64,000 nucleotides of DNA from an uncultured Methanobrevibacter sp. (GTDB taxonomy: Archaea > Methanobacteriota > Methanobacteria > Methanobacteriales > Methanobacteriaceae), in contig NZ_CACYJE010000003.1 of NCBI RefSeq assembly GCF_902774605.1, positions 62,001 to 126,000 on the forward strand, read 5' to 3'. This document shows positions 56,452-64,000 of this stretch, piece after piece. The notes beneath the pieces are model-generated. The model was not told the origin of the DNA. It saw only the letters and a list, made by a program, of their open reading frames with translations, and did not search any database. Numbering within the stretch: position 1 is the first letter of the stretch; each line of letters starts with the position of its first letter. The translations under genes were made by a program, and so were the position numbers.

Positions 56452-58602
56452 ATGATGATAGAAAAAACACTTGAAAAGGAATTGGGCCTTGAAGGCTGGC
56501 AGGTTAAAAAGGTAATCAAACTGATCGACGACGGCAACACCATACCATTCATTGCAAGGTACAGAAAAGACGTCACCGGTTCACTCAATGATGAAACACT
56601 TCGTAAATTCGATGAGCGCCTTAAATACCTTAGAAACCTTCAAGACAAGAAGGATAAAATCATTAAAAGGATAGAGGAGCTTGGAAAGCTTGACGATGAA
56701 TTGCGAAATAACATTTCAAAGGCTGAAACACTGGTTGAGCTTGAGGACCTCTACCGTCCTTTCAAAAGCAAAAAGCAGACTCGTGCAACCAAGGCACGCG
56801 ACAAGGGGCTTGAGCCGTTGGCTGATATAATACTTGCCCAGGAGGTCAGAAAAAGCGTTAAAAAGATAGCTGAAGATTATTTGACCGATGAGGTTAAAAC
56901 CCCCGAGGAGGCGATTCAAGGGGCGCAGGACATAATCGCCGAAATAATCTCCGACAATTCAACCTTCAGGAAAAAGATAAGGAGAAACACTTTCTACACA
57001 GGCCAGGTTGAAACAAAGGCAAAGGACAAGGACACCTCAACAGAGTATGACCTATACTACAGCTACACTGAAAGCATCAGGAAAATACCTCCGCACAGGA
57101 TATTGGCCATAAACCGTGCCGAAAAGGAAGGGGTCATAAGAGTGAAGCTTGCATGCGATGCTGATGAGGTGTTGAAGTACCTGAATCGTCACATGCTTAA
57201 AAACATCTCCAGGATTCCTGAAAAAATCGAATACAACCGCTACACCACACCCATAATAAAGGAGGCCGTGAGCGATTCATATAAGAGATTGATTTCACCT
57301 GCAATAGAGCGTGAAATACGAAACTATTTAACCGAGAAGGCCGAGGAGAAATCCATTGAGGTGTTTGCCAAAAACCTGAATCAACTGCTGATGGAATCCC
57401 CACTAGTAGGAAAGACCATTCTCGGATGGGACCCTGCTTTCAAGACAGGCTGCAAGATTGCAATCATTGACGAGACAGGCAAGGTGCTTGACACTGCACT
57501 AATCTATCCGACCGCCCCTCAAAAAAAGATTGCCGAATCCATAAAAACGGTCCGGGATTTGATTGACAAGTACTGTATTGATGTCATTGCCATAGGAAAC
57601 GGGACCGCCTCAAGAGAGTCCGAGGAGATAGTGGCTCAAATCATAAGAAACACCAGTGTCGAATATATAATAGTCAATGAGGCTGGAGCGTCAGTTTACT
57701 CCGCTTCCAAGTTGGCCGATGAGGAGTTTCCGGATTATTCTGAAGGGGAGCGCAGTGCCGTTTCAATTGCAAGAAGATTGCAGGACCCATTGGCTGAACT
57801 GGTTAAAATAGACCCAAAGTCAATCGGTGTGGGGCAGTACCAGCATGACATGAACCAGAAGAAACTGAACGAGTCCCTCACAGGGGTTGTTGAAAAGGTG
57901 GTCAATGAGGTTGGAGTCGACCTCAACACCGCATCGGTGAGCCTTCTAAATTACGTTTCAGGCATCGGAAACACTACTGCGAAAAACATAATAAGCTACC
58001 GTGAGGAGAACGGCAGCTTCACTTCCCGTTCAGAATTGATGAATGTTAAAAAGCTGGGCAAAAAGACATTTGAGCAGTGCGCTGGTTTCATCAAGATCGA
58101 CAATCCCGAACATCCCCTTGACAACACCACCATCCACCCTGAGTCATATGATGCAACATTGAAACTATTGGAAAGGCTTAATTGCTCCGTCAATGACATT
58201 GGCAAACGCAGTCTTAAGCTGAACAACATTAACATAGAGGAAATCTCCGATGAGCTCGATATCGGCCGGGAAACCTTGAAGGACATTATCAGGGAGTTGA
58301 AAAAGCCTGGTCGTGACCCAAGGGAGGATATGCCAAAGCCTATTCTTAGGAAAAACGTTTTATCGATTGATGATTTGGAAATCGGCATGATAATGCAGGG
58401 GACAGTTAGGAACATTGTTGATTTCGGTGCATTTGTTGATATCGGCGTTCATCAGGATGGTCTCGTGCATATTTCCCAACTTGTGGAGGACAGATTTGTA
58501 AAGCACCCCCTTGACATTGTCAGCGTGGGCGACATTGTTGACGTTAAGGTCTTGGATGTCGACACCAGAAGAAACAGGATTAACCTTTCAATGATAGTTT
58601 AA
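56452..58602 (+). CDS. tex: Tex-like S1 RNA-binding protein
   Basis: About 716 aa, full-length Tex: N-terminal helical region (IPFIARYRKDVTGSLNDETLRKFDERL), RuvC/YqgF-like nuclease fold (ILGWDPAFKTGCKIAIID), double helix-hairpin-helix (LLNYVSGIGNTTAKNI) and C-terminal S1 domain (GMIMQGTVRNIVDFGAFVDIG). Tex binds nucleic acids and affects transcription in bacteria. It is mainly bacterial; presence here suggests old transfer into this lineage. Start ATG 56452 or 56455; no clear SD. Confidence 0.88.
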   Translation: MMIEKTLEKELGLEGWQVKKVIKLIDDGNTIPFIARYRKDVTGSLNDETLRKFDERLKYLRNLQDKKDKIIKRIEELGKLDDELRNNISKAETLVELEDLYRPFKSKKQTRATKARDKGLEPLADIILAQEVRKSVKKIAEDYLTDEVKTPEEAIQGAQDIIAEIISDNSTFRKKIRRNTFYTGQVETKAKDKDTSTEYDLYYSYTESIRKIPPHRILAINRAEKEGVIRVKLACDADEVLKYLNRHMLKNISRIPEKIEYNRYTTPIIKEAVSDSYKRLISPAIEREIRNYLTEKAEEKSIEVFAKNLNQLLMESPLVGKTILGWDPAFKTGCKIAIIDETGKVLDTALIYPTAPQKKIAESIKTVRDLIDKYCIDVIAIGNGTASRESEEIVAQIIRNTSVEYIIVNEAGASVYSASKLADEEFPDYSEGERSAVSIARRLQDPLAELVKIDPKSIGVGQYQHDMNQKKLNESLTGVVEKVVNEVGVDLNTASVSLLNYVSGIGNTTAKNIISYREENGSFTSRSELMNVKKLGKKTFEQCAGFIKIDNPEHPLDNTTIHPESYDATLKLLERLNCSVNDIGKRSLKLNNINIEEISDELDIGRETLKDIIRELKKPGRDPREDMPKPILRKNVLSIDDLEIGMIMQGTVRNIVDFGAFVDIGVHQDGLVHISQLVEDRFVKHPLDIVSVGDIVDVKVLDVDTRRNRINLSMIV

Positions 58603-58661
58603 TATATTTTAAAATCAATATTGTATAGTGAATAAAAATTTTATATAGAAGGGATTTTTAA

Positions 58662-59684
58662 ATGACACCAAAAATAATGATTATTCTTGGAAGTGGATCA
58701 GATATTGCTATTGCAGAAAAAGCTATGGACATACTCGATAAATTAGAAATACCATACAGTTTAAAAATCGCATCAGCACACAGGACTCCGAACTTAGTAC
58801 GTGAAATTGTACAGCAAGGCACTGATGCTGGAATTGAAGTGTTCATTGGAATTGCCGGACTTGCAGCTCACCTGCCGGGCACAATAGCCGCATATACGCC
58901 TAGACCAGTTATCGGCGTTCCGGTTGATGTGAAGACCGGCGGTATCGATGCATTGGAATCAATAGTCCAGATGCCGTACCCGTCCCCGATAGCCACAGTC
59001 GGCATCGACAGGGGAGACAATGCCGCAATACTTGCAGCCCAGTTCATCGGGTTGCATGATGCTGAAGTGCATGACAGGGTCGTTAAGTTGAGAAAGGAAT
59101 ACGCTCAAAAGGTAATAGCCAGCAATGAAAGCATTGTTCAGGCAATCGACAGACCATTCATCAATAATGATTTCTTAAGGATAAAGGACTTGGAAATCAA
59201 CAAGGCCGAATTTGATGAAAGCGAGGTCAACTGCAAGAACCCTGATGCGGAAGTTGTAATCATTGTCGGACGCCAAACCGATGTTGGGGTCGCTAAAAAA
59301 GTGACAACGATTCTTGACAGGCTCAAGATAACCCATGAACTCAAGGTCGTCTGTCCTATAAGGTCTCCCAGGAAATTCATTAATTACGTTAAATGCATGA
59401 AGAACGCTAAAATATTCGTTGGAGTCAGCTCAAACTCATCACAGGTTACCGGAGGCATAGTGGGCTTGACTGCAAGGCCGGTCATCGGTGTACCATGCAC
59501 CAATGAAAACGGTGATGACTACATGCTTACAACCGTCAGCATGCCGCCGGGAGTTCCTGTTGCAACAGTGGGAATCAACAACGGCAAGAACGCTGCAGTG
59601 CTGGCAGGTGAAATTCTTTCTATTGACAATCCAGAAATAGTGCAGCTTCTTGGAAAGCTTAAAGATAAAAAAATTACATTATAA
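58662..59684 (+). CDS. purE: Tandem-domain AIR carboxylase PurE
   Basis: 340 aa: two PurE domains. The first (1-165) has [25 protein letters not shown] (catalytic His) and [12 protein letters not shown]. The second (about 185-340) keeps the fold ([31 protein letters not shown]) but has CPIRSP in place of SAHRTP. The first domain should be the catalyst in purine synthesis (carboxylation of AIR or its N5 form). AAGGGAT precedes the ATG. Confidence 0.88.
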   Translation: MTPKIMIILGSGSDIAIAEKAMDILDKLEIPYSLKIASAHRTPNLVREIVQQGTDAGIEVFIGIAGLAAHLPGTIAAYTPRPVIGVPVDVKTGGIDALESIVQMPYPSPIATVGIDRGDNAAILAAQFIGLHDAEVHDRVVKLRKEYAQKVIASNESIVQAIDRPFINNDFLRIKDLEINKAEFDESEVNCKNPDAEVVIIVGRQTDVGVAKKVTTILDRLKITHELKVVCPIRSPRKFINYVKCMKNAKIFVGVSSNSSQVTGGIVGLTARPVIGVPCTNENGDDYMLTTVSMPPGVPVATVGINNGKNAAVLAGEILSIDNPEIVQLLGKLKDKKITL

Positions 59685-59694
59685 AGTGATTAAG

Positions 59695-60951
59695 ATGAAA
59701 CTTGATGATGAAAACATTATAGAAATCACTGATGAATTATCCAGTGAATATGAAATCTCAAAAGTCCTGAGGCAATACCCTAAGGACACTGTCATTGTTA
59801 AAAACGTTAAGGGATATGACATTCCAGTCATCACCGGTATCTGCAATACCCGTGACAAGATTGCAAAATCAATCAACTGTGAAGTCTCAGAGATTACCGA
59901 GAAAATCATTGATGCAATGGAAAACCCATTGGAAGTGACTAAATTCACTGACTTTTCAGAGTATGACACTTTAGACATTGATTTGGGCAAAATCCCTATA
60001 CTTACTCATTATAAGCGTGACGGCGGAGCATACATTACCGCTGGGGTCGTGTTTGCACGTGACCCTAAAACAGGTATCCAGAACGCTTCAATCCATCGTA
60101 TGATGGTTCTTGACGATAAAAGACTGGTCATCAGGATTGTTCCAAGAAACCTCTACACCTATTTCCAGAATGCACAGGAGGCTGGTGAGGACTTGGACAT
60201 TGCAATAGCAATCGGAATGGACCCGGCCATACTTCTTGCAAGCACCACCTCAATACCTATTGATTATAATGAGATGGAAGTTGCAAATGCATTCAAGAAC
60301 GGTGAGTTGGAATTAATCAAATGCGGAGAGCTGGAAGTTCCTCAAGCCGACATCATCCTTGAAGGAAAGATTTCAGTTACTGAAACCGTTGCCGAAGGGC
60401 CGTTCGTGGATCTGACCGACACTTACGACATCATACGTGACCAGCCAATCATTAACCTGGAAAAGATGCACATCAAGAAGGACAATCCATGCTACCATGC
60501 AATCGTACCTGCTGGATTTGAGCACAAGCTATTGCAGGGCCTTCCGCAGGAGCCTAGGATATTTAAGGCCGTCAAGAATGCGGTTCCTACAGTTGAAAAT
60601 GTTGTTTTAACTGAAGGAGGCTGCTGCTGGCTGCATGCAGTGGTGTCAATCAACAAGCAGACCGAAGGTGACGGCAAAAACGCAATTATGGCCGCATTGT
60701 CCGCACACCCTTCACTCAAGCACTGTGTTGCGGTGGACACTGACGTTGACATTTTCGATGCTGAGGACGTCGAGTATGCAATAGCCACCCGTGTGAAAGG
60801 CGACCGTGACATCATGATTGTTCCAAATGTGCGTGGATCATCACTTGACCCAGTGGCTGAAAGTGACGGCACAACCACAAAGATTGGTGTGGACGCCACC
60901 AAGTCACTTAAGACATTGGAAAAATTCGAAAGAGTTAGTTTTGGAGAATGA
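59695..60951 (+). CDS. UbiD-family decarboxylase
   Basis: 418 aa from ATG 59695 after GTGAT (the longer frame from 59650 is inside purE). [25 protein letters not shown] and [13 protein letters not shown] are prenylated-FMN enzyme signatures. In archaea lacking mevalonate diphosphate decarboxylase, a UbiD homologue decarboxylates anhydromevalonate phosphate in isoprenoid lipid synthesis; this is the most likely role. It needs a UbiX partner, not seen here. Confidence 0.82.
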   Translation: MKLDDENIIEITDELSSEYEISKVLRQYPKDTVIVKNVKGYDIPVITGICNTRDKIAKSINCEVSEITEKIIDAMENPLEVTKFTDFSEYDTLDIDLGKIPILTHYKRDGGAYITAGVVFARDPKTGIQNASIHRMMVLDDKRLVIRIVPRNLYTYFQNAQEAGEDLDIAIAIGMDPAILLASTTSIPIDYNEMEVANAFKNGELELIKCGELEVPQADIILEGKISVTETVAEGPFVDLTDTYDIIRDQPIINLEKMHIKKDNPCYHAIVPAGFEHKLLQGLPQEPRIFKAVKNAVPTVENVVLTEGGCCWLHAVVSINKQTEGDGKNAIMAALSAHPSLKHCVAVDTDVDIFDAEDVEYAIATRVKGDRDIMIVPNVRGSSLDPVAESDGTTTKIGVDATKSLKTLEKFERVSFGE

Positions 60952-61396
60952 AACTAACTTTTAAACTCTTTTTTTCAATAAAATTAAACTAAAAAACTAA
61001 TCACCATATTTAATAGTGAATCATTAAAAAAAAAAACAGATTTAATAAAAGATAGGGTTAAAAAGAACCCTAAACAATTATTAAAAATTGGAACTACAAA
61101 TGAATTCCAACAAACATCCAAAAAATTTTATCCTCCTAAGGAAGGTGATTGATGGTGGAAATGCTTGTTGACTGCATTATATTTTTAGCAGCAACATATA
61201 TTTCTAGCAGAATATAGTTAGAGATATTAAGCATCTGATTAAAAATTTGACATGAATCAAGAAGATTAGGTTAATAGTTTTCAAGTCGAGCCACTCGATG
61301 AAAAAGAAGCGATGAAGCGGAATTTTAATATGTGACATGCTCCTTTTGAAATTGACATGATAATCAAAGTGGATTCACCATCCACCACACCATCAC
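60952..61396. other. 445-bp intergenic region with hairpin and tiny ORF
   Basis: A TAGGGTT/AACCCTA hairpin (61053-61072) may end the UbiD message. A 21-codon ORF with a strong SD lies at 61152-61217. The right third (61270-61390) is less AT-rich but has no gene; C/D-box-like RTGATGA and CTGA pairs are not convincingly placed. Confidence 0.5.
61152..61217 (+). CDS. 21-aa hydrophobic micro-ORF
   Basis: ATG 61152 lies two bases after AAGGAAGGTGAT, one of the better SD sites in the window. It encodes one hydrophobic stretch (MVEMLVDCIIFLAATYISS) and stops at 61217. Length fits a single membrane-spanning peptide. No homologue known to me; the spacing from SD to ATG is short. Confidence 0.3.
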   Translation: MVEMLVDCIIFLAATYISSRI

Positions 61397-62269
61397 TTAA
61401 ATATTACCCAGATAAACGTTCTCAATACCCTTTTCAAGTGCAATCTCCCTTGCCTTGAACAGTATTTCTGCCCTTGTCGGCTCAATGTCATTCATCTTGT
61501 AATATGGAAATGCCCTTGAAAAATGTAGAGGCACTTCAGGACCCAACTCATCCACTACAAAATCACACAGGTCTGAAATCTGTGAGATGGAATCATTGTA
61601 ATCATTGATTATTAAATTTGTCACTTCCAAGTGTTTCCCTTCAAGGTATATTCTTCTTAAATTGTCCAGCACCACATCCAGGTCCGCTCGGCAGACCTTC
61701 TTGTAGAAATCCTCAGACATTGACTTCAAGTCCACGTTGAATGCGTCGACAAAACTTAAAACCTCATTGAGTGACTTGTCTGAAAAGTACCCGTTTGTTA
61801 CATATATCACCTTGAGGTTTTTCTGCCTTGCAAGTAGGGAAGTTTTCTTGTTGAATGGCAAGTGTATCGTAGGTTCATTATAGGTCCAAGCAATTGACTT
61901 GCAATTGTTGTTAAGTGCATTTTCCACAATCGCTTCTGGTGTTATCTTGATGCCTCTTGAATAGTTATAGTATTCCTGAGATATCATATAGTTCTGACAA
62001 TGCAAACATGCCATGTTGCACCCAAATCCGCCTATTGAGTATGTCAATGTCCCCGGCAGGAAATGGTTCAACGGCTTCTTTTCAACCGGATCCGGACTTA
62101 AGGATGAGACGATGCCATAAGACTCGTCATGCAGTTCCCCGTTGATGTTTTTATGCTGCGCACATATCCCGACATTGCCGTCGGCTATCTTGCAGTAGTT
62201 CGCACAAATCTCGCATCTGACCTTCTGGGTCTTGGAACTCTTCTTGTATAAATCGCTACTCACTAACAT
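61397..62269 (-). CDS. amrS: AmmeMemoRadiSam radical SAM enzyme
   Basis: About 290 aa. The SAM/Fe-S motif is CNMACLHCQNY, with TYSIGGFGCN before it and CEICANYCKIADGNVGIC at the N-terminus. IAWTYNEPTI and VTNGYFSDKSL match the PflA-like AmrS family, part of the widespread AMMECR1/Memo/radical-SAM set of unknown product. Partners are not in the window. ATG codons at 62287, 62278 and 62269 are possible; the gene overlaps the end of thiL. Confidence 0.85.
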   Translation of the reverse strand: MLVSSDLYKKSSKTQKVRCEICANYCKIADGNVGICAQHKNINGELHDESYGIVSSLSPDPVEKKPLNHFLPGTLTYSIGGFGCNMACLHCQNYMISQEYYNYSRGIKITPEAIVENALNNNCKSIAWTYNEPTIHLPFNKKTSLLARQKNLKVIYVTNGYFSDKSLNEVLSFVDAFNVDLKSMSEDFYKKVCRADLDVVLDNLRRIYLEGKHLEVTNLIINDYNDSISQISDLCDFVVDELGPEVPLHFSRAFPYYKMNDIEPTRAEILFKAREIALEKGIENVYLGNI

Positions 62270-63179
62270 AATGCTCATAACCTTCATTTCTTATTCTTTC
62301 GACAAAGCCGTTTTCAAGTGTAAGCTCAACAACATCGGAATCGGTGACCTCGCCTATGACCATGCAGTCGATTGGCAGTTTCTCAAGGTTTTCCCTTGAT
62401 ATGGTGAACAGCAGCTCAAAGTCCTCGCCGACGTGAAGCGCCAGGTCAAGGTAATCAAGGCCCCGCCCTTCAGATATTGACTTGTACTCATCCGTAATGC
62501 CAAGCATTTCCTCATGGATCATGAATCCGAAACCGTCCTTTTTGATAGTGTAGAGTTCGCTTGCAAGCCCGTCGGTAATGTCCGTGGCGGAAGTGGCATA
62601 ATCCCTTAGGATCAATCCTTCCCTGATTCTTGCTTCAGGCTTCAGTGCCTTTTTAACATAAACATTGTCCAAAACATCAAGCTCAAAGCCTAAAGCCGCA
62701 TGGCCAATCGGACCTGTAACAACTATCAAATCCCCCTTATTGTAGGTGTCCTTCATCAGTGGCCTGTCCGTGAGGCCCATGGCTGTTCCTGTGATTATGA
62801 TTTCCGATGCCTCATTGGTGTCGCCACCAATCAAGGGTATCCCGTAATAATTGCAGGCCTGGGTCACCCCATCGATTATCTGCTTAAAGTGACTGATTTT
62901 CAAATCCTTTGGAAGGGCAATTGCCAACAGAAATCCTAAGGGTTCGGCTCCCATCGCCGCAAGGTCGCTGACATTAACCGTGACTGCCTTGAAGCCCATG
63001 TCGAAGTAGGACATGTTGTCTGGAAAGTGCCTTGACTGGATCAGCATGTCGCATGTTGAAATCAGGTTGGTATTTTGAAATGATGTGATTGCAGTGTCAT
63101 CAGGCGTTATAGTGCTTGAATGGGAGATTATGTATTTTATTAATTCCTTTTCACCAATATCTGAGACTTTGAGAGTCAT
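62256..63179 (-). CDS. thiL: Thiamine-monophosphate kinase
   Basis: 307 aa. DDTAITSFQNTNLISTCDMLIQ, VSDLAAMGAEPLGFLL, GGDTNEAS and TDITDGLASEL are ThiL/PurM-fold motifs. It makes thiamine diphosphate. An AT-rich TATA-like sequence about 25 bp ahead of the ATG suggests a leaderless message. Confidence 0.92.
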   Translation of the reverse strand: MTLKVSDIGEKELIKYIISHSSTITPDDTAITSFQNTNLISTCDMLIQSRHFPDNMSYFDMGFKAVTVNVSDLAAMGAEPLGFLLAIALPKDLKISHFKQIIDGVTQACNYYGIPLIGGDTNEASEIIITGTAMGLTDRPLMKDTYNKGDLIVVTGPIGHAALGFELDVLDNVYVKKALKPEARIREGLILRDYATSATDITDGLASELYTIKKDGFGFMIHEEMLGITDEYKSISEGRGLDYLDLALHVGEDFELLFTISRENLEKLPIDCMVIGEVTDSDVVELTLENGFVERIRNEGYEHYVSE

Positions 63180-63227
63180 GAATATTAGTATAATTTTTAA
63201 ATTTAATAAGTTTTAAGAAAAAAAGAA

Positions 63228-63279
63228 AATGGGGAGTGTCCGATAATTATTTTAATTTTCAAATCTCCCATTTTTTATT
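63228..63279. terminator. Bidirectional hairpin between thiL and transposase remnant
   Basis: AATGGGGAG (63228-63236) pairs with CTCCCATT (63265-63272), one bulge, with T-runs on both strands. Also lies where the right end of the IS1182-like element would be (GGGAGTGTCCGATAA). Confidence 0.45.
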
Positions 63280-63604
63280 TTATTTTTATATCTATTAATA
63301 TTTCATCCTTAAATATGAATTCTTTAATTAATTCATCTATAATATTTATATCTACTTTTTTACGTTTTATTTTTTCTGTTTTAATTAGGTTTAAAATTGT
63401 TTTAAGTACATTAACGGTTGTATGTTTGTGTATTTTTTTAATGTTGTGTGTGATTGCACATTGGGTTAATTCATCGTTTACTCTTTTTGTTCCTCTATTT
63501 TTTATTCCTCTGAAGTTTCTAGCCTCTATTAAGGTTCCAAAGTTGCCTTCAGCATTTGAACCTCTTCCAGGATAAATTTTTTGGGGTAAACATTTCGTAA
63601 AATA
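63275..63604 (-). pseudogene. IS1182-like transposase, C-terminal remnant
   Basis: About 109 codons remain open before an in-frame TAG at 63605-63607. IYPGRGSNAEGNFGTLIEAR and FRGIKNRGTKRVNDELTQ are the conserved end of IS1182-type DDE transposases, with the catalytic Glu in AEGNFG. N-terminal catalytic residues are lost. The break coincides with the left side of the tnpB element, which probably inserted here. Confidence 0.75.
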
Positions 63605-64000
63605 CTATAATTTTGAAGTATTTTTTAATGTTGGAAAAAATACTAATCCGGTGCTCTCTGGTTTCTTTTATATATTAAGCATGTGCATATATCATTAATA
63701 TCTTGTGAGCGTATATTTTTTTAATGTATATTATAGGAAAAAATATGGTGTTTTTTTTATGAGTAGTGTTGTTAATAAAGGTTTAAAGGTACGTATTTTT
63801 CCAGATAAATCTATGGAACAGGTTTTAAATCAAAATATGGGAAATGCAAGGTTTATATGGAATAATATTTTAAATCAATACAATGAACTATACAGATTGT
63901 TCAAATCCCACGGTTATCATTTAAACCCCAATATACGTAACCTGAATGCTATTTTAAAGATGCTGAAACAGGAACATAGTTTTTTACGTGAAGGCGAATC
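63605..64000 (+). mobile_element. IS200/IS605-family element, left part
   Basis: Begins where the IS1182-like frame breaks off. A 9-bp perfect hairpin GTATTTTTT/AAAAAATAC (63618-63626 with 63635-63643) lies near the proposed left end, as expected for subterminal palindromes of this family. tnpB starts at 63759; the right end is outside the window. No tnpA is seen upstream, so it is a tnpB-only type or depends on a tnpA elsewhere. Confidence 0.55.
63759..64000 (+). CDS. tnpB: TnpB-like RNA-guided endonuclease, N-terminal part
   Basis: The first 80 codons up to the window edge. VNKGLKVRIFPDKSMEQVLNQN and GNARFIWNNILNQYNELY are the usual TnpB opening, as in IS605 OrfB proteins. TnpB cuts DNA guided by an omega RNA from the element's 3' end. 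ATG 63759 chosen because the upstream ATG at 63744 is out of frame and stops at once. The RuvC part is beyond the window. Confidence 0.85.
   Translation, partial: MSSVVNKGLKVRIFPDKSMEQVLNQNMGNARFIWNNILNQYNELYRLFKSHGYHLNPNIRNLNAILKMLKQEHSFLREGE

Noticed and set aside
61270-61390. C/D-box sRNA in the gap after the UbiD gene
   Set aside because: GATGA repeats occur, but no correctly spaced C, D', C' and D boxes are found.
63890-63920. GTTCAAATCCCAC as a tRNA T-arm
   Set aside because: It lies within the open tnpB frame; no acceptor or anticodon stems fit around it.

Overview
The window is a gene-dense, AT-rich stretch of a methanogenic archaeon of the order Methanobacteriales. A Methanobrevibacter-like gut or rumen species fits best. 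The evidence is a methanogen set (HdrA, F420H2 oxidase with rubrerythrin, an Flp-type formate-dehydrogenase-like operon, an MsvR-type V4R regulator, a probable methanogenesis marker protein 11), archaeal information genes (RadA, a multi-OB-fold RPA), a huge adhesin-like protein with Pmp-type repeats, and Shine-Dalgarno sites of the GGAGGTGAT type. I cannot name the species from sequence alone.

Layout. 0-3 kb: the end of cbiL, an MsvR-like redox regulator, TatD and a TcdA-like E1 enzyme. 3-6.5 kb: a minus-strand flpE-C-B-D-like operon. 6.5-11 kb: an accessory island with a 1.1 kb non-coding stretch holding inverted repeats and a hairpin pair, a Bro-N protein, a zeta-like kinase toxin with a 64-aa partner, an archaeal AAA ATPase, and several copies of an ACGAA-n-TTCGT-containing intergenic repeat. 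11-12.8 kb: F420H2 oxidase and rubrerythrin. 13-32 kb: housekeeping genes (site-2 protease, moeA, purL, ileS, glyA, a DmrX-like flavoprotein, MFS and AEC transporters, hdrA, radA, RPA).

32-44 kb is a surface-glycan locus: an undecaprenyl-phosphate sugar transferase, three GT2 glycosyltransferases, a CDP-glycerol glycerophosphotransferase-like enzyme, two half-size membrane proteins, rfbB-C-A, rfbD and a UDP-ManNAc dehydrogenase. A complete barnase/barstar pair sits between rfbA and rfbD. 44-49.6 kb: a DUF2264 protein, a leuC-leuD-leuB-type operon, ribH and the probable marker protein 11. 49.7-56 kb: a membrane GT2 with an outer domain and the 1500-residue adhesin-like protein, whose signal-peptide codons lie upstream of the first ATG behind an ATC codon. 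56-63 kb: Tex, a two-domain PurE, a UbiD-family decarboxylase, an AmmeMemoRadiSam enzyme and thiL. The right edge carries an IS1182-like transposase remnant cut by an IS200/IS605-family tnpB element that runs off the window.

Themes. Oxygen defence probably links msvR, the F420H2 oxidase and rubrerythrin, because related palindromes lie upstream of msvR and fpaA. The 32-56 kb block builds and decorates the cell surface. The most unusual items are the archaeal barnase/barstar module with all catalytic residues, the repeat-rich toxin/ATPase island, the flp operon with a SecB-like first gene, and the start-codon problem of the adhesin.
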